Origin: Parasutterella excrementihominis YIT 11859
Lineage (GTDB): Bacteria; Pseudomonadota; Gammaproteobacteria; Burkholderiales; Burkholderiaceae_F
Direction: 5' to 3'
NCBI RefSeq assembly: GCF_000205025.1
Contig: NZ_GL883696.1
Location: 1 to 37,535 of the forward strand
DNA: 37,535 nucleotides
This document shows positions 15,698 through 22,374 of this stretch, piece by piece (position 1 is the stretch's first letter; each line of letters begins with the position of its first letter). A program made the position numbers and the translations under genes. The notes below the pieces were generated by a model. It made no database searches, was not told the DNA's origin, and saw nothing but the letters and a program-made list of their open reading frames with translations.

Positions 15698-16254
15698 TTT
15701 TCTAGTATGTTGTGAAACTGTGAAAAGGTTGAATTCTATACCAAAGCTTTGGGGCTGTGTTGTCGTTATTTATTTAATTTACAAAGAAAAAATTCAAAAA
15801 TCATTGACTTTTTGAAATTACGATCACCCAGCAAAAACGGATCATTTTTTGTGGAACGAGGCACCTAAATCGGGAAGTTTTTGCAGAGTCTAACTCCTGG
15901 GCGCGGGAAATCGACTTCAAGGATCATCCGGCATATCGTTCGGTGAGCAGTCAAACCCGGCCGACCAAAGGCGGGCAAAAAAAGGGCGTCTGAAATAAAT
16001 CATTCAGACGCCGGTATCTAAATTAGCGAGAGAAGAACTTGAGTTCCTGAAATGGATCTCGAAAAGCTCTTCGGAGATTCTCGCTTCAACCTCAAATCCC
16101 AAGGAGAAGTGACAACATTCAATTGCCACAACTGAATATTAGCATAAAGCCCTAAGGGTTTCTACCACAATATTTGTAAAAACCTATTTCGAGCACAGAG
16201 TTCGTAAAAAATCCTTGAGAAATTAAGTAGTTGATGTTGACAAAAATGTCCGAT
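15698..16254. other. 557-base intergenic region, mostly without recognisable genes
   Basis: It contains a perfect 12-base palindrome CCAAAGCTTTGG (15741-15752), an AT-rich stretch that probably holds the promoter of the IHF-like gene, and a strong minus-strand terminator (15977-16012). The segment 16024-16200 has several short dyads (GCGAGA 16024-16029 with TCTCGC 16079-16084; CCCTAAGGG around 16150). Two plus-strand frames are open here: a 27-codon one from ATG 16053 and a longer one without a start codon, about 16003-16115. Neither has a ribosome-binding site, so no gene is called. Confidence 0.5.
15977..16012 (-). terminator. Strong Rho-independent terminator, probably for the LysE-type gene
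   Basis: GGCGTCTGAA (15985-15994) pairs with TTCAGACGCC (16003-16012), a 10-bp perfect stem with an 8-base loop, followed on the minus strand after two C by seven U. The nearest upstream minus gene ends at 16255, which leaves a long 240-base 3' region or an unannotated short RNA. Confidence 0.85.
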
Positions 16255-16890
16255 TTAGAACATCTTGACCAGGATTGAAACAGAAATTAACCAGAATAGA
16301 AAGGCGCTGATTTTGTTGAGCCAGAAGGAGAAGCTCTTCGTCATCCAGCGGTCAGCCGCAGCAGCGGCAGAGTAGCTGTATGCAATGTGAACAAACCAGC
16401 AAGTGATGACAAACATGGCAATCATCAAAGAGACCTGTTGGACGTACGAACCTTTTGGATCGATAAACTGTGGGAATAAGGAGAGCAGGAACACGATACA
16501 CATCGGGTTGGTGACCTGCAGAAGAGCAGCGCTCGTCAATATATGAATCCTTTCCTGCTTCAACTCCTTTGGATTAAAAGATTTGATGGATGAAGAAAGC
16601 GAAATAACCGGAGCCGTCCAGCTTTTCCAGCCGAACCAAAAGAGAAGCAAGCATCCGCATAACTGCAGGCCGTAGAACATGACAGAGGATTCATGAATGA
16701 CAGCTCCTAAGCCGCTCGCGGCAAGAATACTCATGAAAAGCACTCCGATTGCGTTGCCTGTCGGAGAGAGAAACGCATTGTTCTTTCCGTAGTTAATGGC
16801 GTTTTTTAACGTATAAAGGACGCCGGCACCGGGCGTAACACATGTGATGAAAACGACTATGAAAAAGAGTCCGAGACTTGATGCTGACAT
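16255..16890 (-). CDS. LysE/RhtB-family amino-acid exporter
   Basis: 211 aa with six hydrophobic helices, the standard size. The family opening appears as FFIVVFITCVTPGAGVLYTLKNAINYGKNNAFLSPTGNAIGV, with the conserved TPG motif, followed by LLLFWFGWKSW and LLQVTNPMCIVFLLSLFPQF, the typical second-half helix with NP. AAGGAG sits seven bases before the ATG. It is divergent from a LysR regulator gene with a LysR-type dyad between them, the classic LysE/LysG arrangement. The substrate is unknown; the downstream cystathionine beta-lyase next to the regulator hints at sulfur amino acids (inference). Confidence 0.92.
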   Translation of the reverse strand: MSASSLGLFFIVVFITCVTPGAGVLYTLKNAINYGKNNAFLSPTGNAIGVLFMSILAASGLGAVIHESSVMFYGLQLCGCLLLFWFGWKSWTAPVISLSSSIKSFNPKELKQERIHILTSAALLQVTNPMCIVFLLSLFPQFIDPKGSYVQQVSLMIAMFVITCWFVHIAYSYSAAAAADRWMTKSFSFWLNKISAFLFWLISVSILVKMF

Positions 16891-16947
16891 TTTTATCTCC
16901 TTTGTTGCCAGTCAGTGTAGGAAGAAAGGCACACGCCTAGGAGCGCA

Positions 16948-16970
16948 AGTGATATAAAATCTTTATCACT
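16948..16970. promoter_or_regulatory. LysR-type operator candidate in the divergent exporter/regulator region
   Basis: AGTGATA (16948-16954) and TATCACT (16964-16970) form a perfect 7-base dyad with a 9-base spacer that includes a T-N11-A core, the shape expected for LysR-type regulators. It lies 25 bases before the regulator gene and about 58 bases from the exporter gene start. Confidence 0.6.
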
Positions 16971-16995
16971 CAATTACCTTTTTGCTAACATCAAA

Positions 16996-17910
16996 ATGCG
17001 TCGTTGTTTCAATTACCGCACCATAAGACAGTTAATGCTGTTTGCCGCCGTGACTCAGGAGAAGAGTTTTCGGCGGGCGGCAAAACGCCTGAACATGTCT
17101 GTTCCTCCGCTTGTTCTTCAGATCGATGAATTAGAGGCGAGACTGAAAATGAAATTGCTGGAGAGAACGCCTAGAGGTGTTTCTCCGACTGCACAAGGCA
17201 ATGCAATCATGCCGATGATTGACCAGCTGGTTCGGCAGGCAGAAATTCTGGATTACTCCGTAAAACAGATGCAGCAAAATGCGCAGGGAATTCTGACGAT
17301 CGGCGCCAATACGGAGTCAATGCTTTTCTTTATTCCGGAGTTCAAAAAACGCCTTGCGGCATTGCATCCGAACATTTCGCTTTTTGTGAAAGAAATCGAT
17401 TCTTATCAGGTCGAAACTGAGCTCACCGACGGAACGGTTTTAATCGGTATGGCATTTTTCGATACCTTGTCGGATCAGCGCTTAAGGATGGCGAACCTCA
17501 TCAATGAGAAGCCAATTGTACTTTTGAATCGAAATCATCATTTAGCCGGCAAGGGCGGAGTGTCCATCAAAGACCTGAGGAATGAGGATTTCGTATTTAC
17601 GCGGCGCTCCATTGCGCCAAGGCTTTTCGACGGTCTCGTCGTTTTTTGTCAGGAAGTCGGCGGTTTTACTCCGCGGATCATCCACGAGGTCGAATCCAGT
17701 CCGCGTCAGATGGGATTTGTAAGCTGCGGGCAGGGAATCGCTTTCTTGCCGGAATCTTTCAGACAGTGGATGCCTGAATATATCCGGGCAGAAACAATTA
17801 CGGATGCAGCTCCCTGTTTGCCCCTTTCTATCGCATGGAATCCGCTGATTGAGTCCCCCTTACGAGATATCGTGGCAGAAGAACTGAAACAGATGTTTGT
17901 GGACCGTTGA
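16996..17910 (+). CDS. LysR-family transcriptional regulator
   Basis: 304 aa. The N-terminal winged HTH (about 8-68) reads LMLFAAVTQEKSFRRAAKRLNMSVPPLVLQIDELEARLKMKLLERTPRGVSPTAQG, a textbook LysR pattern. The LysR substrate-binding domain (about 92-300) contains GILTIGANTESMLFFIPEFKKRLAALHPNISL and ends with GQGIAFLPESFRQW. No ribosome-binding site precedes ATG 16996, but the domain begins at once, so little can be trimmed. It is divergent from the exporter and 34 bases upstream of metC on the same strand, so it probably controls one or both. The effector is unknown. Confidence 0.92.
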   Translation: MRRCFNYRTIRQLMLFAAVTQEKSFRRAAKRLNMSVPPLVLQIDELEARLKMKLLERTPRGVSPTAQGNAIMPMIDQLVRQAEILDYSVKQMQQNAQGILTIGANTESMLFFIPEFKKRLAALHPNISLFVKEIDSYQVETELTDGTVLIGMAFFDTLSDQRLRMANLINEKPIVLLNRNHHLAGKGGVSIKDLRNEDFVFTRRSIAPRLFDGLVVFCQEVGGFTPRIIHEVESSPRQMGFVSCGQGIAFLPESFRQWMPEYIRAETITDAAPCLPLSIAWNPLIESPLRDIVAEELKQMFVDR

Positions 17911-17944
17911 GAAGCATAGACCGCGATCCAAAACGGAGGAATAT

Positions 17945-19138
17945 ATGAATAAACCAAAGGACGAACCGGGTTTGCAAACCATTTTGTCGCATTGCGGCCG
18001 CAATTTGGAGGCAAGCGGCGGTTATGTAAATGTGCCGCCCTATGAAGGCTCGACCATTCTTCACGATGATATGGAAGATCTGTTCGGACGTGTCGATAAC
18101 CATTTGTACGGCGACGGTACTGCACAGACCTACGGGACGGACGGAGGCCCGACGCATGAAGCTTTTTATGACGCCATGAATAAACTCGAAGGCGGAGCCG
18201 GAACCTGGGCATTTAGTACGGGTTTAGCGGGCTGCACGATTCCGATGATGGCCTTCCTGAAGACAGGCGATCACATGCTTGTAACAGATTCGGTTTATGG
18301 TCCTACGCGCCAGTTCTGCGAAGTACTGCTAAAGAACTTCGGCGTGGAAGCAGAGTTTTACGAGCCGACCATCGGGGCCGGTATTGAGAAATTAATTCGT
18401 CCCAATACGCGATTGATTTATATGGAAAGTCCGGGTACGCATACCTTTGAAATGCAGGATGTTCCGGCAATCGCCGCGGTCGCTCGCAAATACAACATCG
18501 TCACAATGATCGACAACACTTATGCCACGCCACTCAATTTCCAGCCGCTGAAGCACGGTGTGGATGTAGTAGTGCATTCGGCGACGAAATACATCTGCGG
18601 TCATAGCGACGTGTTGATGTCCACGGTTACCTGCAATGAAAAAAACTGGAAGCAGGTGAGAGACGTCTGCAAGATGACCGGACAATACGCCTCGGCGCAA
18701 AGTGTGTACCTAGGCCTCCGCGGCTTACGCACTCTGAAAGTCCGCCTTGATGCAGTGGGCGTGCATACGCGGAAAGTGGTTGACTGGCTTCTTAAGCGGG
18801 AAGAAGTCAAAAAAGTGATTTGGCCGGCTTATGAAAAGGATCCCGGCTATCGCATTTACAAGAGAGACTACTCCGGCCCGATCGGATTATTTGCTTTCCA
18901 ATTTCAGGATCAGTACACGGATGTTCAGATCAACCGCTTTATGGATTCTTTAAAACTATTCGGATTGGGTTACTCGTGGGGCGGATTTGAGAGCTTGATC
19001 CTGAGGAGCTACGGGAAACGCACGGTCGGTGACCCGAAAATTATGCGTACGATGATCCGTGTTTATATCGGCTTGGAAGATCCGGAAGATATGATCAACG
19101 ACTTAGATCAAGCGATGACAAAAATGCGGGATGTGTAA
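17945..19138 (+). CDS. metC: Cystathionine beta-lyase (Cys/Met metabolism PLP enzyme)
   Basis: 397 aa. This PLP enzyme splits cystathionine to homocysteine, pyruvate and ammonia, and can often desulfurate cysteine. The PLP lysine lies in VVHSATKYICGHSDV, the cofactor-binding region in AFSTGLAGCTIPMMAFLKTGDHMLVTDSVYGPT, the Asp that pairs with the pyridine N in TMIDNTYATPL, and the C-terminal signature in FGLGYSWGGFESL. YSWGGFESL is typical of MetC rather than of cystathionine gamma-synthase. A frame extends back to 17897, but GGAGGA four bases before ATG 17945 and family length set the start as MNKPKDEPG. It follows the LysR gene by 34 bases and ends at a strong terminator. Confidence 0.92.
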   Translation: MNKPKDEPGLQTILSHCGRNLEASGGYVNVPPYEGSTILHDDMEDLFGRVDNHLYGDGTAQTYGTDGGPTHEAFYDAMNKLEGGAGTWAFSTGLAGCTIPMMAFLKTGDHMLVTDSVYGPTRQFCEVLLKNFGVEAEFYEPTIGAGIEKLIRPNTRLIYMESPGTHTFEMQDVPAIAAVARKYNIVTMIDNTYATPLNFQPLKHGVDVVVHSATKYICGHSDVLMSTVTCNEKNWKQVRDVCKMTGQYASAQSVYLGLRGLRTLKVRLDAVGVHTRKVVDWLLKREEVKKVIWPAYEKDPGYRIYKRDYSGPIGLFAFQFQDQYTDVQINRFMDSLKLFGLGYSWGGFESLILRSYGKRTVGDPKIMRTMIRVYIGLEDPEDMINDLDQAMTKMRDV

Positions 19139-19161
19139 AACACCCGAAAATAGAAAAAATT

Positions 19162-19196
19162 AAAGGCCGTAGAGAAAAACTCTTTGCGGCCTTTTT
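19162..19196. terminator. Bidirectional terminator between metC and hupB
   Basis: AAAGGCCG (19162-19169) pairs with CGGCCTTT (19187-19194) and AGAG with CTCT inside. TTTTT follows on the plus strand; on the minus strand a U-rich stretch (UUUAAUUUUUUC) follows. It serves the convergent metC and HU genes. Confidence 0.85.
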
Positions 19197-19213
19197 GCTC
19201 AGCTCAAAACAAA

Positions 19214-19492
19214 TTATTTTGTATTGAGGGCATCTTTAAACTGTTTGCCGGCAACGAATTTCGGCTGAACAGAAGCGGGAATCTGGATCGTTGCTCCGGT
19301 GGCAGGATTGCGGCCGGCACGAGCTTCGCGCTTAGCAGACTTGAAAGTTCCGAAACCAACTAAGGAGATTTCATCACCTGCTTTAACAGTTTTGACGATC
19401 TGAGCTGTCAGAGCATCCAGAACATCTTTAACATCAGCTTTAGATTTACCGGAAGCTTCTGCAACGGCAGCAATCAATTCAGTTTTATTCAT
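19214..19492 (-). CDS. hupB: DNA-binding protein HU-beta
   Basis: 92 aa, the typical HU length. MNKTELIAAVAEASGKSKADVKDVLDALTAQI is the helical dimerisation half. VGFGTFKSAKREARAGRNPATG is the beta-arm with the RNP segment and DNA-intercalating proline, and the C-terminal helix is VAGKQFKDALN. It compacts and bends DNA as a homodimer or heterodimer. GAGGAATCGA precedes the ATG. It is a single-gene unit convergent with metC. A short stem-loop lies in its leader. Confidence 0.96.
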   Translation of the reverse strand: MNKTELIAAVAEASGKSKADVKDVLDALTAQIVKTVKAGDEISLVGFGTFKSAKREARAGRNPATGATIQIPASVQPKFVAGKQFKDALNTK

Positions 19493-19519
19493 TCGATTCC
19501 TCTGATAGTGTTTGAATGG

Positions 19520-19542
19520 AACCCTGATAATAAGGGTTTTTT
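19520..19542. other. Stem-loop in the hupB leader
   Basis: AACCCT (19520-19525) pairs with AGGGTT (19533-19538), followed on the plus strand by a T-run. It lies 28 bases before the hupB start. A direct repeat TTTTTTAGG occurs at about 19537-19545 and again about 20 bases on. It could shape hupB mRNA or stop antisense transcription; no plus-strand gene ends here. Confidence 0.4.
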
Positions 19543-19711
19543 AGGGCAAAAAACAGTTTTTTAGGTTTGGGTGTGCTGTTTTCGCGACAAACCGCTGTCC
19601 GTTAGGGCCTCTCGGAAGATTACACATCCCGTATATAGGTTATTTTTAAACGGTAATGCAGGCTTAGCTGTTGACTGTGAAAATTCTTGAGAAGTGTCGA
19701 TGTATCGAGGT

Positions 19712-20164
19712 TTAGCTGAAAAGGTCCAGCTCTTTTTGGACGGAAGGCTCCGTTTTCTTTAAGAGAATCTCTTGTATATCTGTCAAGTACAACTTGACCA
19801 TATTAGAAAAAATTAGGCCTACAGAGTACGTTTTGTCTGAATACCTTAATTGTGAAAGCCAGCGGTAGAATTCAATTTCGTCTTCTGTCTGTGCTTCAAT
19901 TCCGCCTCGGATCATGACAAATTTATCAAATAGGGCAGAAGCGGACTCAATTAATGTTTCATAAGCGTCCTCAGCGTTTTGGCAGCGAAATTCTGAAAAA
20001 CTGTCCACGGAAACGGGATAAATCTTGTCGAGGTTAAAGTCCTCGGGGTTCAGATCCGATAAAGTAAGAGAAAGCATTTTTCTTTGAAGATCAGTCAGTT
20101 CTTCAATGCTTTGCTTCAAATCTTCTTTGTATAAAGCGATCCCGGAAGTATTCTTCTTTGCCAT
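19712..20164 (-). CDS. Orphan Rep_3-like winged-helix protein (single domain)
   Basis: 150 aa. The sequence pattern is that of the first winged helix of Rep_3/RepB plasmid replication initiators: LTDLQRKMLSLTLSDLNPED, then IYPVSVDSFSEF, AYETLIESASALFDKFVMIRGG, and FYRWLSQLRYSDKTYSVGLIFSNMVKLYLTDIQ. In full initiators a second winged helix follows for iteron binding. Here the protein ends about 12 residues after YLTDIQ, so it is about half the usual length. No iterons, partition genes or mobilisation genes are nearby. It may be a domesticated remnant acting as a DNA-binding or dimerisation module. The assignment rests on pattern recognition alone. The ribosome-binding site is weak. Confidence 0.6.
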   Translation of the reverse strand: MAKKNTSGIALYKEDLKQSIEELTDLQRKMLSLTLSDLNPEDFNLDKIYPVSVDSFSEFRCQNAEDAYETLIESASALFDKFVMIRGGIEAQTEDEIEFYRWLSQLRYSDKTYSVGLIFSNMVKLYLTDIQEILLKKTEPSVQKELDLFS

Positions 20165-20529
20165 CGTGTACCCATGCGTTGATTTGGAAATTCTAGCGCA
20201 AGCACAAACGTTTCACGGATTCATACCATATATGAGCATTAGCTAAGGGATAATGTCTATGTACTAACCCTGAGGGGATGGTGATAATTGCCTTTACTTA
20301 GTTTGTCCTTCCAAAGGTTGCTGTAATGAACCAAAAATCTGAATTTGAAGCAAGAGTCGCTTCAGCCGGTATTCGCAGAATTACCCGGTGCAGGAAGATC
20401 TCATTGAAGGGCGCTCAAAAAGTTGTTTTACCTTCCTTTTTAACGGAAGCACATTCTTCCGGAGCCCAGAAACACTTTGTTTGGAACGAGTTTTCGGCCT
20501 CAGTGCGTCCCGTTTAGTCCTTCGGTGTT
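20165..20529. other. 365-base region upstream of mutM without a convincing gene
   Basis: A 63-codon frame (20326-20517) starts with ATG but lacks a ribosome-binding site and has an Arg/Lys/Ser-rich, low-quality sequence. An overlapping frame (20388-20618) runs into mutM. Neither is called. The region should carry the mutM promoter and that of the Rep-like gene; no clear -35/-10 pair stood out, and no iteron-like repeats were seen. Confidence 0.4.
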
Positions 20530-21357
20530 ATGCCAGAACTCCCCGAAGTAGAAATTACGCGACTTGGAATATTGAAGCGTGTCGGCGGCCGACGTTGCAC
20601 GGGCGCGGTTGTTCGTGAGACGCGTTTCCGAAAAGCAGCCCCGGCAAATCTTTCAGAGTTGCTGAAAGGACAATGTTTGCGGTCAATTGAAAGAAGAGGT
20701 AAATACCTGATTTGGTCTTTCGATCGAGGATATATCGTTTCTCATCTCGGAATGTCAGGAGTGATGCGGGTCGTTGATCCTAAAGCCACTGAACCGGTAA
20801 AGCATGATCATATAGATATCCTCTTCGGGGATTTGGCGGTCCGCTACCACGATCCCAGACGTTTTGGCTTTTTGATTTGGTTGCCAGAGTCTCAAGACCC
20901 TCACGACTTGCCTGAAATTGCGAAGTTGGGTGAAGAACCTTTTTCGGATGGCTTTACTGCGGACCGGCTGCATTCCGCTTTAGCAAATACTTCGCTGCCG
21001 ATTAAGGAAGCCCTGTTGACAGGAAAATACGTTGTTGGCGTGGGGAATATTTATTGTTCTGAGTCTTTGTTTGAGGCTTGTATTTCACCTCTGACTCCTG
21101 CGAACAAACTTTCAACGAAACGGCTAGAGCGGCTGGTGGCGGCGATTAGACAGGTGTTGACGTTATCTTTACAGGAAGGAGGTTCTACTCTGAAAGATTT
21201 TGTCTCAGCTGAGGGGGAACAAGGGTATTTCACTTTAAACGCTAAGGTTTATGGAAAAGCTGGAAAGCCTTGTTCCTGTTGTGGCCGTCCAATCAAAAAA
21301 ATTGTTCAAAACAAAAGGGCGACATATTTTTGCAGTCACTGCCAAAGAAGAGAGTAA
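20530..21357 (+). CDS. mutM: Formamidopyrimidine-DNA glycosylase (Fpg/MutM)
   Basis: 275 aa. It excises 8-oxoguanine and formamidopyrimidines and nicks the abasic site. It begins MPELPEVE, with catalytic Pro2 and Glu3 after Met removal. The conserved lysine lies in ERRGKYLIWSF, the H2TH region includes LLTGKYVVGVGNIYCSESLFEA, and the C-terminal zinc finger CSCCGRPIKKIVQNKRATYFCSHC has all four cysteines. All functional parts are present. The start is fixed by the need for Pro at position 2. A terminator follows 66 bases later, so it stands alone. Confidence 0.97.
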   Translation: MPELPEVEITRLGILKRVGGRRCTGAVVRETRFRKAAPANLSELLKGQCLRSIERRGKYLIWSFDRGYIVSHLGMSGVMRVVDPKATEPVKHDHIDILFGDLAVRYHDPRRFGFLIWLPESQDPHDLPEIAKLGEEPFSDGFTADRLHSALANTSLPIKEALLTGKYVVGVGNIYCSESLFEACISPLTPANKLSTKRLERLVAAIRQVLTLSLQEGGSTLKDFVSAEGEQGYFTLNAKVYGKAGKPCSCCGRPIKKIVQNKRATYFCSHCQRRE

Positions 21358-21422
21358 AACAGGCATACTGACACAGATACAGGAAGAGGATTATTCTTTT
21401 TTGAAAGCTGAGTCTTGTCGTT

Positions 21423-21462
21423 AATCTGACTCTAGTTAAAGAGTTGTCAGCAGATTTTTTTT
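21423..21462 (+). terminator. Rho-independent terminator of mutM
   Basis: AATCTGAC (21423-21430) pairs with GTCAGCAGATT (21446-21456, one C bulge), inner TCT/AGA, then a run of T to 21462. Confidence 0.75.
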
Positions 21463-21600
21463 CCGAAACCGAATCATCCAAATCTACTGATTTAAAGGCG
21501 TAAAGGACAATATTTTCCACGCCTTGAAGTTGCCTATTTCGGAGCTGGTATTCGTAAGCAACTGTTAAACAATAGTAGATTGAGTGAAGGAGGTGTCATC

Positions 21601-21780
21601 ATGATTGATGTATTCACAGTTATTTGGGCAGCGCTCAGCGTGCTTATTCTTGCTGCATTGGTTTACTTTGTTGCAAAGAAAAAGATCAGCGTTGTTGCGT
21701 TTATTTGCTTGTTAATTCTGGTGGTTTTAGGAATCGCTGGGTTCGCAGGACTGTTAGGCGTAGGATTTAAACTAGGCTGA
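21601..21780 (+). CDS. Two-helix membrane microprotein of unknown function
   Basis: 59 aa from ATG 21601, which is preceded by AAGGAGGTG, one of the strongest ribosome-binding sites in the window. Almost the whole protein is hydrophobic. Helix 1 (about 5-24, FTVIWAALSVLILAALVYFV) is followed by a KKK turn and helix 2 (about 30-50, VVAFICLLILVVLGIAGFAG), ending GVGFKLG. By the positive-inside rule the turn would be cytoplasmic. Possible roles include a small regulator of a membrane complex, a holin-like or type I toxin-like peptide, or a stress microprotein; none can be chosen. A highly structured RNA segment begins 11 bases after its stop. An upstream in-frame ATG (21580) is less likely because it lies before the ribosome-binding site. 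Confidence 0.7.
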   Translation: MIDVFTVIWAALSVLILAALVYFVAKKKISVVAFICLLILVVLGIAGFAGLLGVGFKLG

Positions 21781-21790
21781 GTTTTAACGA

Positions 21791-21895
21791 ATGCCGAGAA
21801 ATCCCCCGTGTGTGAGTGCGAAGTAGACGGATAGGTGCTGAACCCGTAAGGTTCGCCTGATTGGACCGTCTGACGAGGCGTGCCGGCATCTCACA
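21791..21895 (+). ncRNA. Structured RNA candidate with nested stems and a possible pseudoknot
   Basis: By eye: P1 ATGCCG (21791-21796) with CGGCAT (21884-21889); P2 AGACGG (21825-21830) with CCGTCT (21866-21871); P3 GAACC (21840-21844) with GGTTC (21850-21854), loop CGTAA. TGTGAG (21811-21816), inside P1, matches CTCACA (21890-21895), outside P1, and would form an H-type pseudoknot. No known RNA class was recognised. It could be a 3' UTR element of the membrane microprotein mRNA or a separate RNA. The strand is assumed. Confidence 0.45.
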
Positions 21896-22034
21896 ATCTC
21901 CATTATTCCTACTAATAGAATTCGGTAATAAACAGCTCAAAAACTGATCGGACTCGATGGTGGCCTTTTTGTGAATAAGCAGCAGTTGTGAGGTGCCTGT
22001 TCGCATGTGTAAGTACTCGCCTATGGCTGAATTG

Positions 22035-22174
22035 CGAGATTGCCCAAATATGCACCATATGTAGCTATACAGTAGTTCGGGCTGAATCTCGTACTACCGC
22101 TTTTGTTTAGGACGTGAATGCAAGTCAGCCCGAGGTCCTCAGATCTTGGATAATCAAACAACTTTTGATTGTCC
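22035..22174 (+). ncRNA. Second structured segment with mutually exclusive stems (switch-like)
   Basis: Stem A: CGAGATT-GCCC (22035-22045) with GGGC-TG-AATCTCG (22079-22091), enclosing hairpin ATATG-CAC-CATAT (22048-22060). Stem B: CGGGCTGA (22078-22085) with TCAGCCCG (22125-22132), which uses the same bases as A. Stem C: AGGAC (22109-22113) with GTCCT (22135-22139). Hairpin D: 11 bp, 22148-22158 with 22164-22174, followed some bases later by a T-rich run. The pattern is like a riboswitch or attenuator upstream of the porin at 22375, but no known aptamer was recognised. Confidence 0.4.
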
Positions 22175-22323
22175 GAAAAGTAATTATTTTTCTCTGGCTT
22201 CGTATAAGTTTTCCTTAGAAAGGATAACGTGTTGAAAATCTGAAGGAAATTTCATATTTTTGTCTCTGAAACCACAAAAAGCAATCTTTATCCCAAAGTT
22301 ATTATTTTTAAAGCGTTATGAAA

Positions 22324-22343
22324 TAGAATGAGAATGATTCTTG
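22324..22343 (+). promoter_or_regulatory. Fur box overlapping the -10 region of the porin gene
   Basis: TGAGAATGATTCTTG (22329-22343) contains the perfect palindrome AGAATGATTCT and matches 11 of 14 positions of the 7-1-7 Fur consensus. It overlaps TAGAAT (22324-22329), a possible -10, about 45 bases before the porin ATG. Repression by iron-loaded Fur is predicted. Confidence 0.65.
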
Positions 22344-22374
22344 TTCAATGTTTTTCACAATTTTCAGAGGTAGT

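Noticed and set aside
19493-20330. Possible plasmid origin around the Rep-like gene
   Set aside because: No iterons, DnaA-box cluster or partition genes were seen on either side.
20326-20517. 63-codon frame before mutM
   Set aside because: No ribosome-binding site, Arg/Ser-rich sequence, and an overlapping alternative frame of equal quality. It looks like chance.
21791-21895. Hammerhead-like words (CTGACGAG at 21870-21877 and GAGAAA near 21796) inside the structured RNA
   Set aside because: The stems do not join the two core strands in any hammerhead topology: the base before the putative stem I would have to be a forbidden G, and stem III is missing.
21780-21900. Integron attC site
   Set aside because: The inverted ends lack the RYYYAAC and GTTRRRY core sites and no integron integrase is present; the integrase at 3615-4829 is of the P4 type.
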